From contig NC_134013.1 in assembly GCF_040712315.1 (NCBI RefSeq), positions 9,831,001-9,895,000 of the forward strand: DNA of 64,000 bases, in the 5' to 3' direction. Below, piece by piece: positions 35,591 to 47,470 of the stretch (the stretch's first letter is position 1; every line of letters begins with the position of its first letter). The position numbers and the translations under genes are program-made. This stretch comes from Castanea sativa (lineage: Eukaryota; Streptophyta; Magnoliopsida; Fagales; Fagaceae). The notes beneath the pieces are model-generated. The model had not been told where the DNA came from, did no database searches, and saw only the letters and a program-made list of their open reading frames with translations.

Positions 35591-38336
35591 ATGGAAGACA
35601 ATATTATGAATTCAGTTGTAGTTGGAGTCATTTCATGGTCAACAATATTTCTGTTAACAAGGAGGGTCTTTCATAAGCTTTCATTTGAATTCAGCAACCG
35701 AGTTGTTTCAACAATTCATGCAACTTTAGCTGTAATATTAGCCTCTCTCTCAGTTCAAGATTGGAGGTGCCCAGTTTGTCCCTTGGCTTCAAAATCTTCT
35801 CCAAAGCAGGTATTTTATCTAACATGTTTGTCATTTTATTCTTCCTAATTTATGGGGTTGTTTTTTTTGAAATCTCTTGGAATTTTTCGCACATTAGTCT
35901 GTCTTTTTCAGTTCGTAAACAAATTCTAATGTGGGAATTCTGTTTGAGAGCCTAGTTTAAATTTAGTGATTGTTGTGTTTTAGTAACTCTCATTTTGATG
36001 GTGGGAACTTGATTGTTGAGCAGATGCAAACTCTAGCAGTGACCCTTTCTTATATGATCTATGATTTGGTGTGTTCCCACTTTAACAAAAAATTCAAACT
36101 TGACAATTCAATCCACCATCTGGTCAGCATTGTTGGAATGGGAGCCGGCCTAGCCTATAACAAGGTATTAATCTTTACATTTTGATGACCTTGGGCTGAT
36201 AATATATAGAGTTAATGTTGTGTTAGCATGAGCTTCGAATAAAAGGAAAGTATGTATAGTCAGGGAGAGTATGTATAGAACCATGATTTTGAGTTAGGGG
36301 GACAGAAGTATAAAATAGAAGTCATGAAAACCCAAATAAGCACCTATTTGAGTTGATTTGCGATGTTGTTTGTATTGATTTGTAGAGGGGGAGGGCAAAT
36401 TTTATTTTCCTTGAGCTCAATTCGAATTAGACCCTAATATATATAGAAAAAGAGGAAAAAAAATCTGCAATTTGTGGACTAGGGGCCCCTTAGGCCCTAG
36501 TGTGGCTGTCCTTGTTTGCAGAGTAGTAATATACTAAGATTTAGGGTAAAGGCTAACTTGGAAGTTCATTAAAGAGTTATGAGTTATGATTCGACTTGTA
36601 CAAAAGATTTGATTCTCAAAATTCTCAGTTAACCATGATCCAATTGTTAATCCAAAAAAGTATAGTTTTTAGGTTAAATTACTAATTTGGGTTTTCAATT
36701 GATGGGTAAAGTTTAATTTGGTCATTCAACTAAATTAGTTGTGTTATTTAATCCATCAACTATTATAATCAAGACAATTTTATCTTTGAGTCTTGTGTTC
36801 ATTTAAATTACATGGAAATCAATAGTTGAAATCGAACTATTTAAAAATTTATATTTTCTGTAATAACCTTTTTCCTTGCGTTTCATTTGACATATTTGAT
36901 CTTGAAATTTTAGAGAGGTTAAAGATAAAATTGACTACAGATAAAACTGGCTTGGTTTTGAAAGTTTGGGGACTAAATGGCACAATTATTCAGTATTTTT
37001 GAAGAAGAAAATTAGTAATTTCTTCTAGATTTGTTTTTTTAGGAAAGTAATTTAATCTAGATATTAATCCCTGCACAACTGTAAAAGCTTTGGATTGGGA
37101 TTGCAAACTCAAACTCTGTTTTTTTGTTTTGTTTTTTAAATTTTATTAAACAAACTTTTAATTCCCCCCTTATAGGTTAGGGCCATGCTCTTCTTTAAAT
37201 TTCAATTTTATTGATGTTAATTTTCTTAGAAGAAAGACAATAGCTTTATCAATTCTATTCATTGCAAAAAGTTTCTTGGACTTTTGCATACTTCAGCAAG
37301 TATTATCACACCTTTTTTTTTTTTCTATGTAGTCTGGATCAGAGTTGGTGGCTGCATTATGGGTATCTGAAATCTCCAGCCCTTTCCTCCACTTGAGAGA
37401 GCTTCTCAAAGAGCTTGGTTACAAAGATACGGACCTTAATTTGGTGGCCGATGTGAGTTCATTCTTGGGAGCCTTTACCAACTTTTCTACAGTTTGTGCT
37501 AAGAGCAAAACTTGGTTTTGCAATATTAGGATGCGATGTTCTTAATGTTGATTTTGGATTTCACATAAGGTAATCTAATCAAGGGCAGTGTAAAATTCAG
37601 TAAAGAGTTTTGTTAACGAGTATCTTTAAAGTACAAGTTAAAGAACAATAAAGTTATACACAAAAGAAAAAGAATAATAAAGTTATATACAAAAGAAAAT
37701 TTCACAGTACATAACTGTATTAAATTTAACTGCCCTTAAAAAAGATAACACAGGTTGTATTTTATTAGTCAATACATTCAAATGCTTGAATTCAATTAGA
37801 GAATCTGATGTATAGTTATGCACCTAAACAAATATACCTTAGTTTTGCCCTAAAATTCCTAGTACCTTTTACATAACTCATATTTAAATGCAATCCAACT
37901 AAATACGCTAAACAAATACCGGCAAACATCACTTTTCAAATGGACTTATATACAGCATGGTCATTGGAAAGTTTGGTATTTGCGCAGATTCTGTTTGCAG
38001 TGATATTCACATTCGCGAGGATGGGTTGTGGGTCTTATATCACTTACTTGACTGTGGCTGCTAACAATCCATTTGTCATAAAGGTACGTTGCTATGTTCT
38101 ATATAGAGGTAAATATAAATTTAACTCGTCTGTGAACCAACCAAAAAAAAAAAAAAAAACTCTTTAGTGAACTTGTTTTGTTTGGCTGTAACTTCCTCTA
38201 ATAATTCATGTGTGTTCACTACGTTGTTTAGGCAATGGCATTGAGCTTGCTTCTGGTTAGTGCCTTCTGGTTCTACAAAATCGCTGCAATGGTGAACTAC
38301 AAATTGATGAAGAGGACTAATAAAAGTGTCGCCTAA
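35591..38336 (+). CDS. TLC-domain membrane protein, tandem copy A
   Basis: Five exons (35591-35809, 36024-36164, 37333-37452, 37988-38083, 38232-38336), all in phase 0, encode 226 residues. The protein is a small multi-helix TLC-domain (TRAM-LAG1-CLN8) protein, similar in type to TLCD4/TMEM56 and to plant TLC proteins of unknown biochemical role, probably in ER or other endomembranes. Hydrophobic segments include the N-terminal VVVGVISWSTIFLL, and the conserved region has the TLC His pair in NSIHHLVSIVG (about residues 103-104), WRCPVCPLASKSSPKQ and SSPFLHLRELLKELGY. Copy B (54925-60604) has identical exon lengths and about 84% identity. Copy A differs from B at sites that look conserved in the family, such as ARMGCGSYITY instead of ARMGGGPYLTY. 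No stop or frameshift is present. Confidence 0.92.
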
Positions 38337-39213
38337 AAGCTATTTGTACCCAAAAATTTAAATGAGCTACAGCATAATATTGTGATCATCATGAAGTCAA
38401 AGTCCTCTCTATGGTTGAACTCGTCAGCCGACTGTATTGTACAAATCATTTATGTAGATGATCTTGTGTTTTGGAAAGACAATAGAATTTCATCCCATAA
38501 CTCATTCTGTAATAATTACTTTGTATCATTAAACCGAAAAATCAATTAGTATTAGTAGAGGTGAAATTCGAATCCTAGATATCTTTGTATATGGTTTTTG
38601 GTTTGTATGTTTACAAGTGCATAAGTCAGCAAATCAACACGCTTGCAACAAAGGTGATCTATATTGTCATTGCTTTTATGTTTATTAGATGTAATGACCT
38701 AATTTAGTGTAAAACTCATCTACAACTAACCACAGACCTTGTAGCATACCCTACTATGGTTCTTACACACTGAGTGTTTGTTTGGATAGTGCGTTTGCGG
38801 CCACGTTTGGCCTTTCTTTTTTTTTTCAGCTGAGAGAGGAACTGTCCATTGTCCATAAACAGTACATGTGAACAGTAAATATTTTGTAAACAGTAACTTT
38901 TTATTATTTTTTAAAAAAATTATTTTCAGTTTTCAACACCCATCATCTTTTTTTTATTTTTTATTATCTCTTTGCTTCCGGCTTTTGTATTATTATTATT
39001 TTTTTTCCATTTTCCAACGTTTTCCTTCTTTAGATTTTAACAGTTACCTTCTAAGTTCCAAAGACATTTTGGCAGGGCAGTTTGAGTATCACAGGGGGAT
39101 ACAAAAAATAAGGAGTTTGGAATGACAAAGGTGTTGCCAGGGCACATATCTGTGTTTTCTTGCTTGCGCTTTTTGCCAGCTGAAGATAATCAGATATATT
39201 CCCACTGTTAAAT
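38337..39213. other. 3' flank of TLC copy A; partial MITE
   Basis: Sequence to about 38475 aligns with the 3' flank of copy B (60605-60740), for example aaatcatttatgtagat. A hAT-like MITE fragment starts at about 38773 (gtttgtttggatagtgcg) and contains repeated gaacagtaaa-type words; its other end is unclear. TIR-like ends could not be paired. Confidence 0.5.
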
Positions 39214-42200
39214 TTAAGGAAGGGAAGATGGATAGGTTTCGTAGTGCTCCATATGGTTGATAATGCTCTTCAAACCTGATCCATAATTTGGATGGAGAAG
39301 CCTCACTCCTAGTTCCTTCTTCATACGAGCGTTGGAAACTCGCTTTGCACCCCTTGGACTACCCATTTTTATAAATGATTCAGATTCGTTGGTGGATTGC
39401 TTGATCTGGCCAGGCCACTTCTTCTCAACCAAGTCTCTTGCATAAGCAAAAACTTCTTCCCGAGGGGCTGGGTCATCATCGACAATATTGTAAACTTTCC
39501 TAAAAACGAAGATCAAAGGCAGTAAATAAGAAAATTGTTTCCAAAGCAAGAAGATTTTTAACAAACAAGGTTGAAAAGATTTAAACTTAGAAGTTGGAAG
39601 AGAATGAGAAGATATTGTTATTAAAGAGTTCAGAAATAAGAGGGAAACAAAAGTAAAAGCAGTCACTATTTAATGAATAGTTCACGCCACTCAAAACTAT
39701 GAAAACCAGAATTACTCAAAAACTCTCGTGCCCCCACGTAATTTTCGTGCAGGTGCATCAAAGCATGTCTATGGAGCTCCAAACTAGATAACATGTTACA
39801 TGTTCTAAATGTAGATTGGTTAAGTGAAAACAAACTTTGGACCTGAGCTGCTAAGAAACATGTCTATCAAAATATATGGCTAACTAAAATACATGTGCAC
39901 AAGAATATATGTTGCATGTGTGCCACATACACATCGCGTTTGTTTGTTTGTTTTTTTTTTTTTTTTTTTTCTTGTTTTTGTTTTTTGTTTTGTTTTTTTC
40001 TGGATAACGCAGGGAACCTTTCTAAAGAAAGCCCTTTGGACTCACTCTAGCCAGTAAAATCTATATCCAACTGTCCCCACCCATCAGAACCAAATGCTGA
40101 CTACTCCAGGGGAATTTACCCCTGACAGAAGGTTAAAAAGAGTGACATATTAACAAATATGCCTTGCATAGTGTAAGCCTTTAAAGTGGGAGTTCGGTTT
40201 TTTTATTACATAACATTTTCTTTTCCTGTTAAGAAGGAAACTAGTCCCGAAGGAGATTCTTTAATACACTTGTATTTTTGTAGCAATCTCTCACAACCAG
40301 AATAATGTATGAGAAAGTAGAATTGAGTATAGGAAGGCTGAAGATTGTAACCTACCCAGGGGAAGGTGCATGTATACTGGCCTTGAGTGCCTGAGAAATG
40401 TCCTCAACATGAATTCTGGATGTGTATTGCCTGGATACTCTCATTTTCTGACTTTCTGACAGAGCTCCTTGCTTAATAATTGTATCAACAGCACTGAAAT
40501 GGAAAAGTAGTTCACCAAAACATCAACCTTCGGCGTGAAAATTTTAAACCAATTTTGAACTCTATCAGAGTATTGGTTCTAGGAAAAAATGATTATTAAT
40601 AAGCCAATACGAAATACATGGGTCAATATGGATATGTATCAACCTTTTCTATGATGGTCATGCAAAATGATATTGGCAACATTTCAGTGTGGACTTTAAT
40701 TAGGTAAATTTTTTTTATAGCATGAGACATCACGGCTAAATGAATATGTTGTAGTAAAATTCCAATGAGAAACTGACAATGTGATTGTACTAACTACATA
40801 TATATTCAATATAAGAGGCAGCAAATTTTCGTCATACTTTAATTTTCATTACAACCTTCTACCGGGGCCATAGATACCTCCAAGCCGAAATACTTGTGCT
40901 GAGAGCCCGAGATCATCACCCAGATTTAACCATCTCTTCTCAGCAACTAACCTTAAGTTAGCCAACTCGCTTGTAGGGGTAGTTGGGTAACTGCCATAGG
41001 AATACACACATGTTTAGGGACAATTGATGTCAGTGCATGTGCACGAGTTTGCATGCTTAAGTGGTTAAGTTTAGATTCACTAGCTTACTCCTCATCTACC
41101 CACGCACCACCGCAATCTCCATAAACACCTGCCAAACAAGCAATTTCTCCAGCATCAAAGATCTCATTCAGGAGCTCTAGAGAAAAATAAAACTGAAAAA
41201 CAGTTGGATCCAAGGATGAAAGAGTAGGAGTTGAAAAAAACACGAGTTCTGAAGTGGATTACTGTTAAGCATTGATACTTCTCTCTCACACACACAGCGT
41301 GTGTGTGTGTGTGTCTTATTCATGGTGAAGAAAGACACATATATTCAATCATAAAAGTGCCACCAATATAGTTTTGTGGTGGGTCAACTAAATTTCTTCA
41401 TTGTGCTAAGATGGTGTCTGGTAGAAACATGAAGTATAGCTATTTTCATTTCTGCTCATTTTTACCGAATGTTTTGTCTCCTTTTCATTTTTCCTCCACA
41501 TAAGTGTAATTGTAATTCCCCCTCCCCTCCTTAACTATTAGTAATAAGCACTTTAACTCCAGTCATTAAGATTTCTGTTAAATTTAACAGAAACATCAAA
41601 AAATTTCAAAAGACATGTCTAAGAAAAATTTGAATCCTCCGTTTAAATTTCACAGAAATCCTAATGGCAGGTGACAAAGTGCTTATTATCAATAGTTGAG
41701 GGAGACTTGCTCAGTCTTGAAGTTTAGAGGAGACATTGCAACTACATCATAGTTTTTTTTTTTTTTTAACTTATCAAAAATAACTATGATGTGATTGCAA
41801 TGTCTCATAGGGGAAAGCTAAGAAATATGAACATAGATAAGACATGGGACACAACATCATAGGAATTCTTGAAAAAATTAGAACATAACATGATAGAGAT
41901 ACAACAATTGATTAATATCTTTAGGCATATTTTATGTTTATTTCAAGTTTTCAAAATGAACAACAACTATCAAAATCTTTAAGAATCTTATTTATAATCA
42001 AATGAATTTTTTCAGCACAGACACTGGGCATTTTTGGGTTTCTATGCTTATTAGAAGGAAAGTGCCATTTCCACCCAAACTAATGATTCTCATTCAATAA
42101 TTTACACAGGCATCAAATTCCCATTAAATACGCAAGTTGTGAAATTAACTGTTTGCATATGGCACCTAGCATAAGCAAGACAATCAACTAAAACCAAGTT

Positions 42201-43282
42201 GATGAAAAGATATTGAGTTTAAATCACTAGACAATGGATTTGCTACAAAAACAATAGACTTGAATGCATCAAAAGTGCTTATTAGGAATGTGGGGATTTT
42301 GCAGATTTCAAATCTATCTGCTGTTATAAGACTATTTTAAATTTTAGGATAGATCACTTGTTCAATTTGAGATCAATAGACACAACGCAACAACAAACGA
42401 GGTGAGTATGATATTTCATTACCCAAAACACACAAGAGTTTCATAATCATGTCAATATGTAAATGTAATTTGGATATAGACATGGACATACTAGTTGATG
42501 ACAAATAACCAAGCCATTGAAGATTCCCATCCATTAGTGTACTCCTTAGAAGTTCTTCATGCTGAAGCATCTACAAAATTGGAAACAAAACAATGGGCCA
42601 AAATCACTCATATAAAAAAAGATCATGAAAAAGTAAATAATCAATTCAGCAGAGTCTTTAAAATTTATTTAAAAAAGAAAAAGAAAAAGAAACGACAATT
42701 ACTTTAAGCGTACCGGGTCACCAATACCCGCAACAGGAGGGATTGAAACAAGAAGGTGAGTATGATATTTCATTACATCAATGGTGCTCTGTCTAAGGAA
42801 AAACAAAAACAAAATAGGTGCCAATATAAGCCAAAACGCAACATTTAAAAAGATATATAAAAATAGTGAAATACAAACTCACTCTGGTTGATTTGCATCG
42901 AAAAGGTAAATATCAAAACCCTTCTCTTCAAGCTGCTTCTTCTTCATAATGCTTGTGCAAGTCCCAGAGACAGCCCTATTGTTCAAATGTGTTAAAACGC
43001 ATCCAAAATCGTATAAATATAAAATGAAAATATGAACAAGTACCATCCTTGGTTCTTGAGAGCTTGAGAGAAGAACTGTCCGACGAAACCCATCCCTAGA
43101 ATGAACATCCGGTTCCGAGATTTCGGTTCCGATGAATCGGTCTCGGAGAGTGAATTGCTAGCAACCAGTATTCGTGGACAAAACGGTGTCGTTTGCGACC
43201 TTGGAAGACAGAAATTTCTCCGGACATGGCTGAATTTAAGCGGAGTTACCGAAAATCGGTACGGTATGTGGCAAATATCCAT
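39214..43282 (-). CDS. NAD(P)-binding Rossmann-fold protein (atypical SDR / NAD-epimerase-like), plastid-type N-terminus
   Basis: Eight exons join in frame to 362 residues: 43282-43044, 42975-42883, 42792-42714, 42570-42492, 41128-41089, 40990-40856, 40493-40356, 39499-39214. Residues 1 to about 55 look like an organelle transit peptide (basic, Ser/Thr-rich, few acids). The Rossmann motif GMGFVG follows at 63-68 (MFILGMGFVGQF). Later landmarks are THLLVSIPPVAGIGDP, a SSTSVYGDCGGAWVDE segment, and LGGIYGPGRS, typical of extended SDR/epimerase-like proteins. The classical YxxxK catalytic pair is not evident in ELANLRLVAEKRW, so activity may be atypical or absent. The family resembles plant proteins related to bacterial YeeZ-type proteins. 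It lies between the two TLC copies on the opposite strand. Every exon pair keeps phase. Confidence 0.88.
41282..41314. repeat. CA run facing GT run
   Basis: A short ctcacacacacacagcgtg palindrome joins a CA tract to a GT tract in an intron of the Rossmann-fold gene; it can form a hairpin. Confidence 0.8.
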
Positions 43283-43610
43283 TGCAAAAATGTCGGTTAC
43301 ATCAAAGTGACAACTGACAAAGCATTGGTTTGGTTCCTTTGTTGTTCGGTTCTAGTTCTAGAGTCAAACTCAAAAGCTTTTGACTGTCACACTGTTTTAA
43401 TTTGGTGGTACTTAACTAGCATCGGCGAAGGTTATCTTTTGAATTTAGGTTGGTACTTAGTTAGGTTTGGCTAAGTATAACCAATCCGAGATCCAATCCA
43501 AAACTCGATTGTGGTTCATGGGCTTGTATTAGCCTAGCGTCATGAATTCCTTTTTTTTTTTTTTTTAATAGAAATTTCATTGTTTATTGTTCGTACATTG
43601 ATTCACCTCA
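43283..43610. other. Upstream region of the Rossmann-fold gene
   Basis: A 328-bp stretch between the start codon and a transposon. It should hold the promoter and 5' UTR of the minus-strand gene, but no clear TATA box is seen. A T-run at 43552-43566 abuts the transposon. Confidence 0.45.
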
Positions 43611-44633
43611 GAGTATCCACATCAGTAAATGTAAACATTTGTAAAATACAAAAAGTAATCACTTTAACACATTTTACCCAAAAAATCTTCCATATCAATT
43701 CTTCTAAAATTGTACATATTTACATATTTGCTACAGTAACTGTGCATATATGCATGGCTATTGTAGCTCGTGTATATCATATTTTATTAATTTCACATTT
43801 TGCGCATTTCTCTCTCTCTCTCTCTCTCTCTTTTTTGTGCAAAACAAACTAACTTCTCTCCTCAATCCTCATCATCTTTTTCCTCAGATACACACAAACA
43901 CAAACACAAACACAAACACACCCACACACAAATACAAACACACAGACAAATCATCACAAAGGGTGCCTCGTCCTGGTCCCGTGTCCAGGACAAGCACTTC
44001 GAGTTGAGTTGTCGAGTTACGAGGATGAGTTTGACTCAGTGGGTTAGGGCTCCAAGTATTTGAAGGGTGCTGTGGATTTTGGGTCTAAGTCTAAAGAGAC
44101 ACAAAGGAAGAAAGGTATTCCGTGGACTGAAGAAGAGCACAGGTTTAAGATTCTCATTGTTTTTTTGTTTTGGGGGTGATGTGGGTTTTGATCGATGATG
44201 TGGGTTTGAATGTTTGATCGGTGATGTGGGTTTTGATGGTTGATTGGTGATATGGGTTTGAATGGTTGATCGGTGATGTGGGTTTTAATCATTGCTTCTG
44301 GATTGGAGAGGTGCTGTGGTGCTTGTGATGGTTGTGGTGTTAATGGAGTGCTTGTGAGGGTGCTTCTAGGTTTTGACCTTGAGAGAAAGAGGAATAAAAG
44401 AAAGAGGAAACAGCAGAGACAAGGAAAAAGAAAGAAAAAGAAAGAAGAAGAATAGGTTGATGGATGAATAAAATAATATTAAAAAAAGAATATAAAAATA
44501 TTATTTATATAAAATATAGTGTATAATAGATGGATTGATGTGGATGTTTTGTAAAAATGAATGTGTAAAATAGAAAAAGTAGCTTTTTTGTGTAAAATAG
44601 ATGATAAGTTTACATCCACTGATATAGATGCTC
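43611..44633. mobile_element. Pack-MULE-like element carrying a MYB gene fragment
   Basis: Ends are imperfect inverted repeats: the left begins gagtatccacatcagtaaat and the reverse complement of the right begins gagcatctatatcagtggat. The left arm has further AT-rich similarity to the right. A clear 9-bp duplication was not found. The interior changes to GC-richer sequence with simple repeats (CT at 43810-43832, ACAAAC at about 43896-43920) and contains coding sequence of a MYB gene (see 44048-44180). Relatives of the ends are common in rosids. Confidence 0.6.
44048..44180 (+). pseudogene. Captured fragment of a SHAQKYF-type (1R) MYB gene
   Basis: An open stretch reads LKGAVDFGSKSKETQRKKG then IPWTEEEHR (44117-44143) before running into unrelated sequence and a stop at 44180. 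The phrase KKGxPWTEEEHR is the start of the second MYB repeat in plant SHAQKYF-class MYB proteins. Identity stops right after GAAGAGCACAG, where these genes have an exon end, so the fragment appears to keep the host exon/intron border. It has no start codon of its own and is broken upstream by a TAG at 44045. Not a functional gene. Confidence 0.7.
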
Positions 44634-44849
44634 TTAGTACCAAGAGGAAACAAGACACACAATAAATATTAGAAGGTTGCAGTAGTAATAGTGTAGCATG
44701 CTCATAATGTGATGATGATGATGATGTGACACTTCTCATTAAACACGTAAGAAGTGAAGTACGTACTAGTTACTACGGTTATCATAATTCAAAAAAGAAA
44801 AAGAAATCAACATGTGATGATAACTCAATGATGATAACTCAATGTATAA

Positions 44850-46416
44850 GGTCGTGTTTGGTTTGTCACTCACTCATATCCCAACACTCAAAACTTAAAT
44901 CTCCTCACTCAAACTCATATCTCAATATCTCACAACTCTAACTCAATAAAACCCAAAACTCACTCATATGCTCGTTTGGCAACTTGTTCTCACAGTTATC
45001 TCAAATTTAAATCACAACTTTCTATCACTATGTGGGTCCCACATAGCATTGATTGCACTGCTATGCTCTACAACGGCCAAGCCCTACCCGCGTGTAATAC
45101 CTCTCTCCTCTTCACACCCTTCCCACAAAAAATGTCATCAGCTTCTCTCTTCATTCTCTCCCCAACTCATCTGTCATCTACACCTCTCAAACCCCAAAAC
45201 CAAAAGACCATCAATTATTCAACTCCTCCATCCTCGCCCACCTATGCTGCCGCCATTCTCTCCCTAACGCATCATCCTCCTTCCTCATCCTTGAACCCGA
45301 GCGCCGCCACAACTCGAAGAGGACGCTACAGCTCCGTCCGCCACAACACCCAGCAGCCCCTGAAGCCCACCAAACAGATAGCCACCATCACACATTGAAA
45401 ACTCTCTCTCTCTCTCTCTCTCTCTTAGAACATTTTGTGTATGGGTGCGATTTAGGTCTTAAATTTGTGTATTCGAGTAAGTAATTTATGGGTTTAATTT
45501 TTTAAACTTATTTTATTCTTTTTAATTTTTGAAATGTGAAGCCTTGCATGTTGCTGTACGATTAGAAAAAAATCAGATGATATTAAGAAATTGAATGAGC
45601 TTCATTAGTTTAAGAATAAGCTTCATAATTGATAATTTTTTTCTAAAGCCAACAGCAGAGCAAATTAGACATTGTTCATAATACCATGGCTGTAACAAAG
45701 AAACAAGACAGAGAAACTTCTACAATAAAAAATAAATAAAAAAATAAAAACAAAACAAGAGCCATAAAAGCTATACTTGAGTAGAGAGTAAAAAAAGAGG
45801 CATAAATAAACAAGCATTCACAGCCAAGTGAGCCAACGTCTCTGTAAACACAACACAAAAAATGGAGGAACATGGGAAAAACAAAAAATATCAAAATAAA
45901 ACCCAACAGCTTCGAGCATGTAAACAGATGGAGGGGCTGAATTTGGGTCTCATAGGAAAATGGAATCGATGAATGGAGTTGACCTGGAGCTGGGTCTTGT
46001 GTTGATCGGCTGAACTGGGGCTTATTTCAGTCGTTGAAGTGTGTTGTGGGTTTGGGAGAAGGAAAAGGGAAAGTGATGAAGTGCAAGCTAGCATGGGTGG
46101 TTGGGAAAGTTATGAAATAAAATATCCATTGGAGCTTCAACTTGCAATGATGGGACTACAAAATGGTGTGGGACCTAATTGTGCTGAAAAATTACGAAAA
46201 TTGTCACTGAGTTAACATAACCCATAACTTGAAAAAACGTTGGAACTGTTTTTGAATTTGTTAACCCATATCTCAAAAAAGTGAGATTTGTTAATTGAGT
46301 AAACTGAGAGAAAATCATCCAAACAATATTACTACCCGTGGGCCCCACAGATTTTGGGTTATGAGTTAACAAAACTCAATTTGGTTAACTCAGTTCACCA
46401 AAATCCAAACAAGGCC
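44850..46416. mobile_element. PIF/Harbinger-type element, non-autonomous, about 1.6 kb
   Basis: The left end ggtcgtgtttggtttg mirrors the right end (reverse complement ggccttgtttggattttgg). Both sides are flanked by TAA (44847-44849 and 46417-46419). The subterminal regions have AACTCA-rich sequence in both arms. The interior has no transposase. Open frames at 44968-45398 and 45676-46094 have no recognisable homology; the GC-rich patch at about 45230-45370 might be captured host DNA. Confidence 0.7.
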
Positions 46417-46621
46417 TAAGTGTCCTAGAAGATTATGGATAAAGCTTCATGCATCATGAATAGCATAAAAAACTTTTGAAATCTTAAATATAAACAGAGG
46501 CTCATATCCCAAGCAAAGACACATCCTAAACTCTTTTTTTTTTTTTTTGGTTTTATTTCACTTGTATTTCTTAGTTTAGCATTCTGATTAGACTTATTAA
46601 GGTGTTGATGCAAGGAACTTT

Positions 46622-47004
46622 GGGGGAAATGGGCTTTTACCCTTATTTTTGAAAATATCTAGCACAATGTTCCTATTTTAAAACTATTTAGCAGAATATC
46701 CCTATTTTTGAAATTCAATTTTGACAAAATCAAGTTTCGTATAAAACTCGATATCCTCAAAATTGAGTTATATCTATATTTTTAAGTGAAACTCAATTTT
46801 AGTAATGTCGAGTTTTACTTAAATTTTCAAAAAACATTTAATGGCAAAATATGCATAGAACTCGATTTTTTAAAAATTGAGTTACATTGAAACTAGATTT
46901 TTAGAAAACCGAGTTTCAAAATAGGGACATAGTACATAACAATTTCAAGACAAAGACATTGTGTTAGATATTTTTAAAAATAAGGGCAAAAGCCCATTTT
47001 TCCC
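46622..47004. mobile_element. MITE with about 50-bp inverted ends
   Basis: Left end gggggaaatgggcttttacc and right end (reverse complement gggaaaaatgggcttttgcc) are inverted over about 50 bp, including caatgt at the inner edge. The interior contains repeated actcgattt/aaattgagtt words in both orientations. Flanks ggaactttg and gagaaatttg are similar but not identical, suggesting an eroded 9-bp duplication. Confidence 0.8.
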
Positions 47005-47470
47005 GAGAAATTTGTATATATCTTGTAGGTTCTTCTTAATTAGATCTATTACTTCGTGCTGCTGTAATTTCTATGTCCTATTTTAAAGTTAGTTTCAATA
47101 GTTTAATTTTCACTGTTGTTTAGTGTAGGTAGTTGTGTTTTTGTACTTGCATCTTAATTCTTAAGGTAGTTGAGTAGTTATTTTCACTGTTCTATAACTT
47201 TGCATTTATCCTTATAATCGACATAGAGTTATTAGCATAGTTACCCTCAATATAAGATAACCAACCTTAATAAAAATATAGTCCTTTCGTTAAGGTAGAG
47301 CAGACCTGTAATCTATTGGAATGAAGTCAAATTACAAATTTTAGGTTTATTATATAGATAACCATTGTGTTTTGTGACCAAATCGACTCATGAATAAAAC
47401 CTTAGTACAATTCTTCAATCCTCCATATCATCTCCTTCTAGAAAGGTAAGCAACAAAATGTTTTATTTAA

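Noticed and set aside
44968..45398. Proline/serine-rich frame as a possible gene
   Set aside because: It lies inside a TAA-flanked TIR element, is biased in composition, and matches no family I know.
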